NCBI RefSeq assembly: GCF_051603425.1
Contig: NZ_CP194411.1
Coordinates: 1,798,001 to 1,862,000 of the forward strand
DNA: 64,000 nt
Direction: 5' to 3'
From: Selenomonas sputigena_A
GTDB lineage: Bacteria > Bacillota > Negativicutes > Selenomonadales > Selenomonadaceae
The notes under the pieces are model-generated. The model made no database searches, was not told where the DNA came from, and was given only the letters and a program-made list of their open reading frames with translations. The translations under genes were made by a program, and so were the position numbers. This document shows, in pieces, positions 1 through 7,454 of this stretch (position 1 is the stretch's first letter; every line of letters begins with the position of its first letter).

Positions 1-1
1 T

Positions 2-838
2 GAAAATTTCTGCTCGTTCTGCATCATTCCCTATGCGCGCGGACCGGTGCGCAGCCGCAGCCTTGAAAGCGTGCGGCGCGAGGCCGCAAAGCTCATCGAT
101 ATGGGCTTCAAGGAGATCGTTTTGACAGGCATCCATCTCGGCTGCTACGGGCGCGATATCGGCGAGGCAACGCTGGCCGATGCCGTGCGGGCCGTTCTCT
201 CCCTGCCGGGGCTCAAGCGTCTGCGCCTGGGCTCCCTTGAATCCGTCGAGCTCTCGGACGAGCTTCTTGCGCTTTTCTCGGAGGACGAGCGCTTTGCCCG
301 CCACCTCCATTTGCCGCTTCAGGCCGGCTCCGATGCCGTTTTGCAGGCGATGAACCGGCACTACGACACGGCGAAGTTCGCGCAGCTCATCGAACGTGTT
401 GAACGCGCCGTGCCGGGCGTTGCCGTTTCGACCGACATCATCGTGGGATTTCCGGGAGAAACGGAGGAGTTCTTTTCCGAGAGCCTGGCTTTTGTGGAGC
501 GCATGAATTTCGCCCGCATGCATGTTTTTCCCTACTCGCCGCGCCGCGGTACGCCTGCGGCGAACTTTTCGGGACAGGTGCCGGAAAACGAAAAGAAGGA
601 GCGCGTACACCGGATGCAGTCTCTTGCTGCGAGGAAGAGCGAGGCGTTCCATGCGGCCTTTCTCGGCCGCGAGATGTCCGTGCTCTTTGAAACGGAGCGG
701 GCGGGAATCACGGACGGGCTGACGGAAAACTATATCCGCGTCTACACAAAGACGCCGGTCAAAACAGGCGATATTGCAGAAATGCGCCTTCTGCGCCTCC
801 ACCGCGACGGAATCTGGGGCGAAGGGGTCGGAGACTGA
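2..838 (+). CDS. mtaB: tRNA (N6-threonylcarbamoyladenosine(37)-C2)-methylthiotransferase MtaB, 5' truncated
   Basis: This radical-SAM enzyme adds a methylthio group to t6A at position 37 of ANN-decoding tRNAs. The reading frame is open from base 2 and starts inside the cluster-binding loop: FCSFCIIPYARG holds the last two cysteines of the CxxxCxxC motif that binds the SAM [4Fe-4S] cluster. The N-terminal UPF0004 domain and first cysteine lie outside the window. About 278 residues are visible of a usual 430 or so. The last 55 or so residues, from around EMSVLFE, fit the C-terminal TRAM RNA-binding domain. MtaB, HIT protein, rpsU and yqeY in this order is a common Firmicutes arrangement. MiaB is the alternative, but the YARG form and the neighbours favour MtaB. 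Confidence 0.88.
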   Translation, partial: ENFCSFCIIPYARGPVRSRSLESVRREAAKLIDMGFKEIVLTGIHLGCYGRDIGEATLADAVRAVLSLPGLKRLRLGSLESVELSDELLALFSEDERFARHLHLPLQAGSDAVLQAMNRHYDTAKFAQLIERVERAVPGVAVSTDIIVGFPGETEEFFSESLAFVERMNFARMHVFPYSPRRGTPAANFSGQVPENEKKERVHRMQSLAARKSEAFHAAFLGREMSVLFETERAGITDGLTENYIRVYTKTPVKTGDIAEMRLLRLHRDGIWGEGVGD

Positions 839-937
839 AAGCGGCCGCAGGCAATATTTTTCGTGCGGCAGGTTTTTTGTGCCCGAAGGCGAATAAAAAT
901 ATAGTACGGTATTCTATCCGGAAGGGAGGTGCAGAAG

Positions 938-1285
938 ATGGCAGACTGCATTTTTTGCAAAATCGCAGCAAAGGAAATTCCCTCGACGCCGGTCTACGAG
1001 GACGATACGGTGATCGCTTTCAAGGATCTCGAGCCGCAGGCGCCCGTCCATGTCCTCATCATCCCGAAGAAGCATATCAGGAGCCTGCTCGGCTTGACGG
1101 AGGAGGACAAGGCGGTCATTGCACACATCCACGTGGATGTCGTGGGAAGGCTCGCGCGCGAACTCGGGATTGCGGAGAAGGGTTTCCGCCTTGTTGCCAA
1201 TACGGGCGAAGAGGGCGGACAAACGGTTGGGCATCTGCATTTCCACCTCCTGGGCGGACGTTCCATGGCATGGCCGCCGGGCTGA
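938..1285 (+). CDS. HIT-family (histidine triad) nucleotide-binding protein
   Basis: A small cytoplasmic HIT protein of 115 residues, probably a purine nucleoside phosphoramidase or AMP-lysine hydrolase of the Hint branch. The N-terminal CIFCKI motif carries the zinc-type cysteines seen in many bacterial Hint proteins, and the C-terminal HLHFHLLGG is the histidine triad with the catalytic histidine. I chose the ATG at 938 because GGAGGT at 925-930 is seven bases upstream; a GTG at 929 in the same frame overlaps that ribosome binding site. It lies 99 bases after mtaB and ends just before the rpsU promoter. The true substrate cannot be read from the sequence. Confidence 0.9.
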   Translation: MADCIFCKIAAKEIPSTPVYEDDTVIAFKDLEPQAPVHVLIIPKKHIRSLLGLTEEDKAVIAHIHVDVVGRLARELGIAEKGFRLVANTGEEGGQTVGHLHFHLLGGRSMAWPPG

Positions 1286-1288
1286 TAG

Positions 1289-1318
1289 TTGACACTATAA
1301 CGGGAAATCATGTATAAT
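1289..1318 (+). promoter_or_regulatory. Sigma-A type promoter for rpsU-yqeY
   Basis: TTGACA at 1289-1294 and TATAAT at 1313-1318 are both perfect hexamers, separated by 18 bases. It begins four bases after the HIT gene stop codon and leaves a leader of about 80 bases before rpsU. Confidence 0.8.
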
Positions 1319-1405
1319 GTTATGGTGCACGGCATGGCGTCATCATCCCCATTCGGACGCTGACTTTCCGTGTATTCCCAAATCTAGTGGAGGGGGGGAA
1401 GAACA

Positions 1406-1588
1406 ATGGCAAATGAGGTCAAAGTAGGAAAAAACGAAACGATCGACAGTGCTCTCCGCAGATTCAAGCGTACCTGCCAGAAGGCCGGTACTTTGGCAGA
1501 AGTAAGGAAACGTGAACATTACGAGAAACCGAGCGTGAAGCGCAAGAAGAAGTCCGAGGCAGCGCGCAAGCGCAAGTTCAGGGCTTGA
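1406..1588 (+). CDS. rpsU: 30S ribosomal protein S21
   Basis: Protein S21 of the small ribosomal subunit, 60 residues, close to the usual length. It begins MANEVKVGKNE, has the family core SALRRFKRTCQKAG, and ends in a very basic KRKKKSEAARKRKFRA tail that fits rRNA binding. A long purine-rich ribosome binding site, GGAGGGGGGG, precedes the ATG. It has its own consensus promoter at 1289-1318 and is followed 29 bases later by yqeY, so the two are probably co-transcribed and end at the hairpin at 2091-2139. Confidence 0.97.
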   Translation: MANEVKVGKNETIDSALRRFKRTCQKAGTLAEVRKREHYEKPSVKRKKKSEAARKRKFRA

Positions 1589-1617
1589 TTGACGCTCGTC
1601 AGGTGGAGGCCATAGAC

Positions 1618-2067
1618 ATGTCGCTGAAAGAAAAATTGATGGAAGACATGAAGCAAGCGATGAAGGCGAAGGAAGAGGGCAGGCTGCGCCTGGCCGTCAT
1701 TCGCATGGTGCGCTCGGCAATCCGCCAGGCTGAGATTGATGGAAAGAAGGAACTCGACGACGAGGGAATCGTTTCCATCATCAGCAAGGAGGTCAAATCC
1801 CGCAAGGATTCCCTGGAAGAATTCCGCAAGGGAAACCGTGCCGATCTCGTGCAGGAGACGGAAGAGGAGATTTCCGTGCTCTTGCCCTATCTGCCGCAGC
1901 AGCTTTCCGAGGACGAAATTCGCGCTCTCGTGGAGGAAGCCGTACGGGCAACCGGGGCTGTGACGCAGAAGGACATGGGCAAGGTCATGGGTGTTTTGAT
2001 GCCGAAGGTCAAAGGACGTGCCGACGGCAAGCTCGTAAACCGGCTTGTGTGCGAGAAGCTGGGCTGA
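1618..2067 (+). CDS. yqeY: GatB/YqeY domain protein
   Basis: A 149-residue soluble protein of the YqeY family, which resembles the C-terminal tail domain of the GatB amidotransferase subunit; its exact role is unknown. The start MSLKEKLMEDMKQAMKAKE and the later SVLLPYLPQQLSEDEI and DMGKVMGVLMPKVKGRADG segments are typical. The ATG at 1618 is preceded by AGGTGGAGG at 1601-1609; an earlier in-frame TTG overlaps the rpsU stop and is unlikely. It is the last gene of the mtaB-HIT-rpsU-yqeY cluster and is followed by a strong terminator. Confidence 0.92.
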   Translation: MSLKEKLMEDMKQAMKAKEEGRLRLAVIRMVRSAIRQAEIDGKKELDDEGIVSIISKEVKSRKDSLEEFRKGNRADLVQETEEEISVLLPYLPQQLSEDEIRALVEEAVRATGAVTQKDMGKVMGVLMPKVKGRADGKLVNRLVCEKLG

Positions 2068-2090
2068 CAGCGCTTTTCTCAATTCCTGAA

Positions 2091-2139
2091 AACAGCAAAA
2101 AAATCGCAAAGCATCGGCTTTGCGATTTTTTTTGCTGTT
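2091..2139. terminator. Bidirectional rho-independent terminator between yqeY and the symporter gene
   Basis: Arms of about 22 bases (2091-2112 and 2117-2139) surround the loop ATCG. The stem core GCAAAGC/GCTTTGC is flanked by A and T runs on opposite sides, so it can end the rightward rpsU-yqeY transcript and the leftward symporter transcript. Confidence 0.85.
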
Positions 2140-2140
2140 T

Positions 2141-3496
2141 TCAGTCTTTCCGGCGCAAGCCCGGCAGGAGAAGCAGAGCGCTGACCGTCAGTCCGAGGAA
2201 CAGGGGATGGATGCCGGATCCGAGGGCGGAGGCCAGGATGGCGGCTGCGGTGGAAAGAAGCATGGAAGCGACCGCCCAGCGCGGCCGCAGGCGATGGGGC
2301 AGGAATACGGCGGCGGTCAGCGGCAGGAAGATGCCGCCGCCCCGCAGCGCCATGGAGAGGTAGTTCCAGAAGAGCACCTCGGAGCTTTCGTTGAGGAGGG
2401 CGAATCCTGCGGCAAGAAGCATGACGAGAAGCACCGAAAGGCGATTTAGCCAGAGGAGACGCCATTCGTTCCGGCGCGGGAGAAGCGGTGCGAACACATC
2501 GTGCGAGAGCATGGTGCCGATGCCGAGGGAAAGGCCGCCGATGCTGCCGATGAGGGAGAGGACGATGCCTCCCATGGCGATGCTGCCGAGAACGCTTCCG
2601 GCATGGGTGAAGAGGAAGAGCGGCAGGGCGAGAATGGGAGAGATGCCGGGGACGGCTGCGTGCATGTAGATGCCGATGAGGGCGCATGGCAGGCCGACGG
2701 GAAGGACGATGAGCGCGGCGACGAAGGCGCCGATGGCGGCCGTGCGCGGGTTGGAGGCGGCGAAGACGGCCTGGAGGTAGGATTGGGTGGAAAGGATGCC
2801 GACGATGAGAGAAACAAGGCCGACCATGATATTCTCTGTCCCTGCGCTCCAAAGATCCAGCATAGCCGGCGGCAGAGAGGCTGCTATGTCGGGAAGTCCC
2901 TGCCAGGCCTCGAAGCCGGCGAGGAAGAGGCTGAACCAGAGGATGAGCATTTTCAGTATGCCGCCGATGCCGGCGCTTTTCATGCCGCCGAAGAATACGT
3001 AGCAGGCAACGAGGGCGACGAGTACAAGGGCGGCCTCGCCGTAGCCGATGCCGAAGAGTGCGGCGATGAGGTGGAAGCCGGGCAGGCAGCTCGCAACGGC
3101 GCTGAAAAATATGCCGAGGGAAGATACGATGCTGGAAAAAATACCGGCGGGCCTGCCGTAGTTGAGCCCGAGGTACTGCGGCACCGTTTCAAGCGAGGTG
3201 CGTCTGAGCGGCCGCGCATAGAAAAAGCCCATGAGGACGAGTGAGAGGCCGATGCCGATGGTGAACCACCAGGCCGAGAGCCCGAGAGAATAGGCGAGCT
3301 GCGCCGTGCCGACCGTGGCGCCGCCGCCGACGCATGTGCCTGCGATCGTGCCGGCGACGAGGGGCACTCCGGCATGACGCCCGTTGAGGCTGAAGCCTTC
3401 CGCCGAATGGATGGAGCGCGCCGCATAAAGCCCGCTGGCGAGGACGACGCCGATCGTCAGGAGCAGGACGGCAAGCTGCAGGGATGAAATTTCCAT
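2141..3496 (-). CDS. Sodium:solute symporter family transporter
   Basis: An integral membrane protein of 451 residues with about 12-13 hydrophobic segments, of the SSS (sodium:solute symporter, LeuT-fold) family. The N-terminal region has the family pattern GLYAARSIHSAEGFSLNGR, followed by GGGATVGTAQLAY, which resembles the sodium/substrate-site helix of PutP- and pantothenate-type carriers. The ATG at 3494-3496 has GGGAGGA upstream on the minus strand; upstream in-frame codons add an implausible charged extension. It is monocistronic, with a good promoter at 3551-3579 and the shared terminator at 2091-2139. The gene is inserted between yqeY and nfeD. The substrate cannot be predicted. Confidence 0.85.
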   Translation of the reverse strand: MEISSLQLAVLLLTIGVVLASGLYAARSIHSAEGFSLNGRHAGVPLVAGTIAGTCVGGGATVGTAQLAYSLGLSAWWFTIGIGLSLVLMGFFYARPLRRTSLETVPQYLGLNYGRPAGIFSSIVSSLGIFFSAVASCLPGFHLIAALFGIGYGEAALVLVALVACYVFFGGMKSAGIGGILKMLILWFSLFLAGFEAWQGLPDIAASLPPAMLDLWSAGTENIMVGLVSLIVGILSTQSYLQAVFAASNPRTAAIGAFVAALIVLPVGLPCALIGIYMHAAVPGISPILALPLFLFTHAGSVLGSIAMGGIVLSLIGSIGGLSLGIGTMLSHDVFAPLLPRRNEWRLLWLNRLSVLLVMLLAAGFALLNESSEVLFWNYLSMALRGGGIFLPLTAAVFLPHRLRPRWAVASMLLSTAAAILASALGSGIHPLFLGLTVSALLLLPGLRRKD

Positions 3497-3550
3497 GAAA
3501 GAGTCCTCCCGTCGATTTGAAGTTCCTCGCTTGCGGGGAGCCTTTCTGCA

Positions 3551-3579
3551 ATTATACTGCCGCAGGGGCAGCAAGGCAA
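3551..3579 (-). promoter_or_regulatory. Promoter of the sodium:solute symporter gene
   Basis: Read on the minus strand: TTGCCT (3574-3579), a 17-base spacer, then TATAAT (3551-3556). It lies 55 bases upstream of the symporter start codon. Confidence 0.65.
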
Positions 3580-3692
3580 ATGTTTCCTGCAAACAAAGCA
3601 AATGCTAATGCTATATTTTAGAGGGAACGGCAGGGTTTGGGGGATTTCCATGGAATAGATGTAAGAAGAGGAAGCGGAAAGGATGTGATTGC

Positions 3693-4340
3693 ATGGATGT
3701 TATCGGTGGCTTGCCCGTCTTGCAGGTGCTCCTCGTAGCCGTAATCTTTCTTGCCCTACTCATGGAAATCAAGACGGGCGGCATGGGGCTCGGCGTGCTT
3801 CTCGGCCTCGCTGCTGCAGGCGTCTTTTTCGGCAGCCAGTATGTCAAGGGACTTGTGAGCCTCTATCACGTCGCCATCTTTCTCGTGGGCATACTCTGCA
3901 TTGCAGCGGAGGCGCTGCTGCCCACGATGGGCCTTCTGGGCGGCCTCGGCGTTGCGGCGCTGCTCTACAGCGTCATCCTGGCGCTGGGCGGCGATTTCAA
4001 CGCCGTCTATGCCCTTTTGGCCGCCGCTGTGCTGGCTCTCGCCGTCTTTGCGCTGATCGTCAAGCGGCTGCCTTCGAGCCGCCTCTGGAAAAAGGTCGTG
4101 CTGCAGGATGAGTCGACGAGTGCGCGCGGCTATGTGAGCGCCGAGGAAAGACTGGGGCTTTTGGGGCGTGAGGCTCGTGTGCTCACGGATGTGCGTCCTG
4201 CCGGCTCAATCCTCGTTGACGGCGTGCCCGTCGATGTCGTGTCGGAGGGCGCCTATATCGAGAAGGGCGAGCGCGTGCGCGTGGTAGCGGTGCATGGCAG
4301 CCGCGTCGTCGTGCGCAAGGCCGATGCGCCGGAAGAATAG
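3693..4340 (+). CDS. NfeD-like membrane protein
   Basis: A 215-residue NfeD-family protein with four or so transmembrane helices in the first 140 residues and a soluble C-terminal OB-fold domain. The final part (GREARVLTDVRPAGSILVDG, then EGAYIEKGERVRVVAVHG) is the classic NfeD OB-fold pattern. It lacks the N-terminal ClpP-like serine protease domain of long NfeD proteins, so it is the short form that accompanies flotillin-like scaffold proteins. The flotillin-like floA follows 46 bases downstream, matching the B. subtilis yqeZ-yqfA arrangement. The likely role is to help organise ordered membrane domains. Confidence 0.88.
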   Translation: MDVIGGLPVLQVLLVAVIFLALLMEIKTGGMGLGVLLGLAAAGVFFGSQYVKGLVSLYHVAIFLVGILCIAAEALLPTMGLLGGLGVAALLYSVILALGGDFNAVYALLAAAVLALAVFALIVKRLPSSRLWKKVVLQDESTSARGYVSAEERLGLLGREARVLTDVRPAGSILVDGVPVDVVSEGAYIEKGERVRVVAVHGSRVVVRKADAPEE

Positions 4341-4386
4341 CTGCGGCGCTTTCTTGTATGTTTGTCCGTGAATGGGAGGTATATTT

Positions 4387-5382
4387 ATGAGTGGAATCAT
4401 CAGTGCGGCGTTTCTTTTTGTCATCATCGTCGTGGCCGCCATGCTCTTTTTTCATTTCGTGCCCGTGGGTCTTTGGATCTCGGCCATCGCGGCCAATGTG
4501 CCCGTGAGCATTGTCACGCTGATCGGCATGAGGATGCGCCGCGTGCCGCCCGGCAAGATCGTCATGCCGCTCATCAAGGCGAATAAGGCAGGGCTTGATG
4601 TGCAGGTCAATCAGCTCGAAGCGCATTACCTTGCCGGCGGCAATGTGGACAAGGTCGTCGATGCCTTGATTGCGGCGCATCGGGCGCAGATTCCCTTGCC
4701 CTTCGAGCGCTCCGCTGCCATCGATCTCGCGGGACGCGACGTGCTCGACGCGGTGCAGATGAGCGTCAATCCGAAGGTCATAGAGACGCCGATTGTCTCG
4801 GCTGTGGCGATGAACGGCATTGAATTGAAGATCAAGGCGCGTGTGACCGTCCGAGCCAATATCGACAGGCTTGTCGGCGGTGCGGGCGAACCGACGATCA
4901 TCGCGCGCGTCGGTGAGGGCATTGTCACGACGGTAGGCTCTTCGGCGAGCCACGGCGAAGTTCTCGCGAACCCGGACGTCATCTCCAAGACGGTGCTGGG
5001 CAAGGGGCTTGATGCGGGAACCGCCTTCGAGATCCTTTCCATAGATATCGCCGATGTCGATGTCGGGCGCAATATCGGCGCGGAGCTTCAGACCGACCAG
5101 GCGGAAGCCGACAAGCGAATTGCTCAGGCAAAGGCGGAGGAACGCCGCGCCATGGCGGTCGCAAAGGAGCAGGAGATGAAGGCCTACACGCAGGAGATGG
5201 AAGCGAAGGTCGTCGAAGCGCAGGCGGAGGTTCCCCATGCCATGGCGGAGGCTCTGAAGAGCGGCAATCTCGGCGTCATGGATTACTACAACCTGCGCAA
5301 TGTGCAGGCGGATACTGATATGCGTACGGCCATCAGCGAGGCCGGCAGCAAGAAGACGACGCCGCCGGCGCCGGTGAAGTGA
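4387..5382 (+). CDS. floA: Flotillin-like protein FloA
   Basis: A 331-residue membrane scaffold protein that organises functional membrane microdomains. An N-terminal hydrophobic hairpin (about residues 5-45) is followed by a SPFH-like domain and a C-terminal Ala/Glu-rich helical region (about 235-290) with heptad character. Phrases such as PPGKIVMPLIKANKAG, LEAHYLAGGNVDKVVDA and GRNIGAELQTDQAEADKRIAQAKAEE are diagnostic. The ATG at 4387 has GGGAGG at 4374-4379; an in-frame ATG at 4372 would place that site inside the gene. It is coupled with the NfeD gene upstream and an unknown gene 27 bases downstream. Confidence 0.95.
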   Translation: MSGIISAAFLFVIIVVAAMLFFHFVPVGLWISAIAANVPVSIVTLIGMRMRRVPPGKIVMPLIKANKAGLDVQVNQLEAHYLAGGNVDKVVDALIAAHRAQIPLPFERSAAIDLAGRDVLDAVQMSVNPKVIETPIVSAVAMNGIELKIKARVTVRANIDRLVGGAGEPTIIARVGEGIVTTVGSSASHGEVLANPDVISKTVLGKGLDAGTAFEILSIDIADVDVGRNIGAELQTDQAEADKRIAQAKAEERRAMAVAKEQEMKAYTQEMEAKVVEAQAEVPHAMAEALKSGNLGVMDYYNLRNVQADTDMRTAISEAGSKKTTPPAPVK

Positions 5383-5409
5383 GGCGGCGGGCAGAACGGG
5401 GGAACGCAT

Positions 5410-5955
5410 ATGAGCGTCACGGGCATTATCGCGTTTATTGTCTTTCTTCTCATCGCGAATGTTTTGGATAAGAAAAAGAAAAAGGCGGGGCGCCAGAAGC
5501 TTCCGCCGCACAGGAGGCAGATGCCGCCGGCGGGCGGCGCGGACTGCGAAATTCCCCTGCCGGTCCGGCAGGAGGGGCAGGGCGCGTACGGCGCCGACTG
5601 GCAGGGTGAGACGGCCTGGCGGCTTGCTATTCCTCTGCCGGATGATACGTCGCCCGGAGCAGAGGACCGCATCTATCGCGAGCTGCAGGCGCAGCTGCAG
5701 GAAGATGCGGCGTTTCGGCGTGGGATGCCGGAAGCGTTTGGCTTAGAGGAAATGCGCCAGGAGGCCGGACGGGGGCGGCGGGAAAGCGTTCGCGCAAGAT
5801 CCGGCAGTGCGGCGCAGGAACAGGAGGCGGCAGAGCCGTCTGTTCTTGAGGCTTTTGGGCTTGCCCTGAAAGATTTGCCCCATGCTGTCGTGCTGGCCGA
5901 AATCATCGGCCGCCCCAAGTCTCAGCGGAGGAGGAATCCTTATTTCCGGCCATGA
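5410..5955 (+). CDS. Hypothetical protein with N-terminal membrane anchor
   Basis: A 181-residue protein I do not recognise. Residues 4-19 (TGIIAFIVFLLIANVL) form one membrane helix followed at once by a lysine run, so the rest is probably cytoplasmic. The remainder is rich in Gln, Glu, Arg, Pro and Ala, looks largely disordered, and ends with a short ordered-looking segment, LEAFGLALKDLPHAVVLAEIIGRPKS. That PHAVVLAEIIGRPK tail is conserved-looking and could be a docking motif. It sits 27 bases after floA, so a role with the FloA/NfeD membrane domain is possible, but this is inference from position only. Confidence 0.7.
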   Translation: MSVTGIIAFIVFLLIANVLDKKKKKAGRQKLPPHRRQMPPAGGADCEIPLPVRQEGQGAYGADWQGETAWRLAIPLPDDTSPGAEDRIYRELQAQLQEDAAFRRGMPEAFGLEEMRQEAGRGRRESVRARSGSAAQEQEAAEPSVLEAFGLALKDLPHAVVLAEIIGRPKSQRRRNPYFRP

Positions 5956-6033
5956 AGCTTAGGGTGGGAGACGTGCTCTTGCCGCGGCGGCAGGCGGTTT
6001 TTGCAGGCGGACAATGCAAAGGAGGCAAAGGAA

Positions 6034-6900
6034 TTGGCAAAGGAAAGAATTGGTTTCATCGGTACAGGGGTCATGGGGAGCAGCATGGTGCGAAACCTCA
6101 TGAAAGCCGGCTATCCCGTCACTGTTTACACGCGCACGAAGGAGAAGGCGAAAGCGCTCTGCGCCGAGGGGGCGGCCTGGGCGGCTTCGCCTGCGGCGCT
6201 TGCGAAGGATGCGGCGGTCGTCATCTCCATGGTAGGCTATCCGAAGGATGTCGAGGAGATTTATCTCGGCCCGGACGGCGTCCTCAGCGCCAAGCAAGGC
6301 GGTATGGTCATCGACATGACTACGTCGAGCCCTGCACTCGCGAAAAAGATCTTTGCTGCAGCCAAGGAGCGGGGCATTGCCTCTCTCGACGCGCCCGTGT
6401 CGGGCGGCGATATCGGTGCGAAGGAAGCGCGTCTCGCCATCATGGCAGGCGGCGAGAGTGAAGCCTTTGCTGAGGCGCTGCCTGTTTTTGAGGCCATGGG
6501 CAAGACCATCCGGTATTTCGGTCCGGCGGGAAGCGGCCAGTATGCGAAGATGTGCAACCAGATCGCTATTGCCTCCAATATGATGGGCGTTGCCGAAGCC
6601 ATGGCCTATGCGAAAAAGAGCGGTCTTGATGCAAAAGCCGTACAGGAGACGATCGCGACGGGGGCGGCGGGATCGTGGTCGCTGTCGAATCTCGCACCGA
6701 AGATGCTGTCGGACGATCGCGCTCCGGGCTTTTTTATCAAGCATTTTCTCAAGGACATGCGCATAGCTTTGTCTTCTGCCGAGGAAATGGGACTCGACCT
6801 GCCGGGGCTGAAGCTAGCCAAAAAACTTTACGAGGAGCTTTCAGCGCGCGGCTTTGAGGACTGCGGCACGCAGGCGCTGTTCCTATGGTATGACGTCTGA
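6034..6900 (+). CDS. NAD(P)-dependent beta-hydroxyacid dehydrogenase (3-hydroxyisobutyrate dehydrogenase family)
   Basis: A 288-residue cytoplasmic oxidoreductase of the 3-hydroxyisobutyrate dehydrogenase / tartronate semialdehyde reductase family. The N-terminal Rossmann motif is GFIGTGVMGSSM; the substrate-binding signature DAPVSGGDIGAKE and the catalytic lysine region GQYAKMCNQI are both present. The start is taken as TTG at 6034 because AAAGGAGG lies at 6018-6025, eight bases upstream; the longer in-frame TTG at 6001 lacks a site. Its substrate (3-hydroxyisobutyrate, tartronate semialdehyde, 4-hydroxybutyrate or another) cannot be told from motifs. The gene stands alone between the FloA group and a leftward gene. 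Confidence 0.88.
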   Translation: MAKERIGFIGTGVMGSSMVRNLMKAGYPVTVYTRTKEKAKALCAEGAAWAASPAALAKDAAVVISMVGYPKDVEEIYLGPDGVLSAKQGGMVIDMTTSSPALAKKIFAAAKERGIASLDAPVSGGDIGAKEARLAIMAGGESEAFAEALPVFEAMGKTIRYFGPAGSGQYAKMCNQIAIASNMMGVAEAMAYAKKSGLDAKAVQETIATGAAGSWSLSNLAPKMLSDDRAPGFFIKHFLKDMRIALSSAEEMGLDLPGLKLAKKLYEELSARGFEDCGTQALFLWYDV

Positions 6901-6909
6901 AGGAAAGAC

Positions 6910-6952
6910 GCCGCCCGGTCGGCCGCCTTTTCCGCTGTTCGTCCCGGGCGGC
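6910..6952. terminator. Possible bidirectional terminator
   Basis: GCCGCCCGG at 6910-6918 pairs with CCGGGCGGC at 6944-6952 around a 25-base loop, followed by TCTATTTT. It lies between two convergent genes, which is where a terminator is expected, but the long loop makes the call weak. Confidence 0.35.
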
Positions 6953-6953
6953 T

Positions 6954-7355
6954 CTATTTTCTGCCGAAAGCGAAGAGCTTCACGGCGAGGAAGGTGATGG
7001 GCACGCCGAGGACGGCGGCGATGATGAAGGCGGCGAGGCTTGGGAAGCCGAGCTGATTGTAGAAGAGGAAGACGATGACATTCTGGATCAGGTAGTTCGG
7101 AATGTAGGAAATCGCGAACTTCGCGCATTTTTCAAGCGAGAGCGGCTCGTGGAAGATCAAGCGGCTGTTGAGTGCGTAGGCGATGACGTTCGCGAGGATG
7201 TAGCCGATGTTGAACGCCAGATTCGTGTCGAAAAAAAGCTCGAAAATACTGGCGAGCAGACTGCCGTTGAATGTGTTGAAGCAGCCGATGGCGAGAAACA
7301 GCAAAAATTCGCGCGTGAAGAAGTGACGGCGCAGAGTTTTAGAAAGTGCGGGCAT
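6954..7355 (-). CDS. GtrA-like family membrane protein
   Basis: A 133-residue protein with four transmembrane helices, matching the GtrA/DPMS family size and pattern (FLLFLAIGCFNTFNGSL, then NIGYILANVIAYALNSRLIF, then a final hairpin ending in a positively charged tail). GtrA-type proteins help move or handle polyprenyl-linked sugars across the membrane, for example in O-antigen glucosylation or teichoic acid decoration. The ATG at 7353-7355 has GGGGGAGG just upstream on the minus strand. No glycosyltransferase lies beside it, so its partner is unknown. It diverges from the chemoreceptor gene. Confidence 0.82.
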   Translation of the reverse strand: MPALSKTLRRHFFTREFLLFLAIGCFNTFNGSLLASIFELFFDTNLAFNIGYILANVIAYALNSRLIFHEPLSLEKCAKFAISYIPNYLIQNVIVFLFYNQLGFPSLAAFIIAAVLGVPITFLAVKLFAFGRK

Positions 7356-7454
7356 GGAGAGCCTCCCCCTTCCGGTGTTTGTTGTCAGTATAGCATAAGA
7401 GGGGGCGAAGAGGAAAGAAATGTGCTGCAGGAGATGATGGAAGAGGAGCAAATC

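Noticed and set aside
929..937. GTG at 929 as the start of the HIT protein
   Set aside because: It overlaps the GGAGGT ribosome binding site that serves the ATG at 938.
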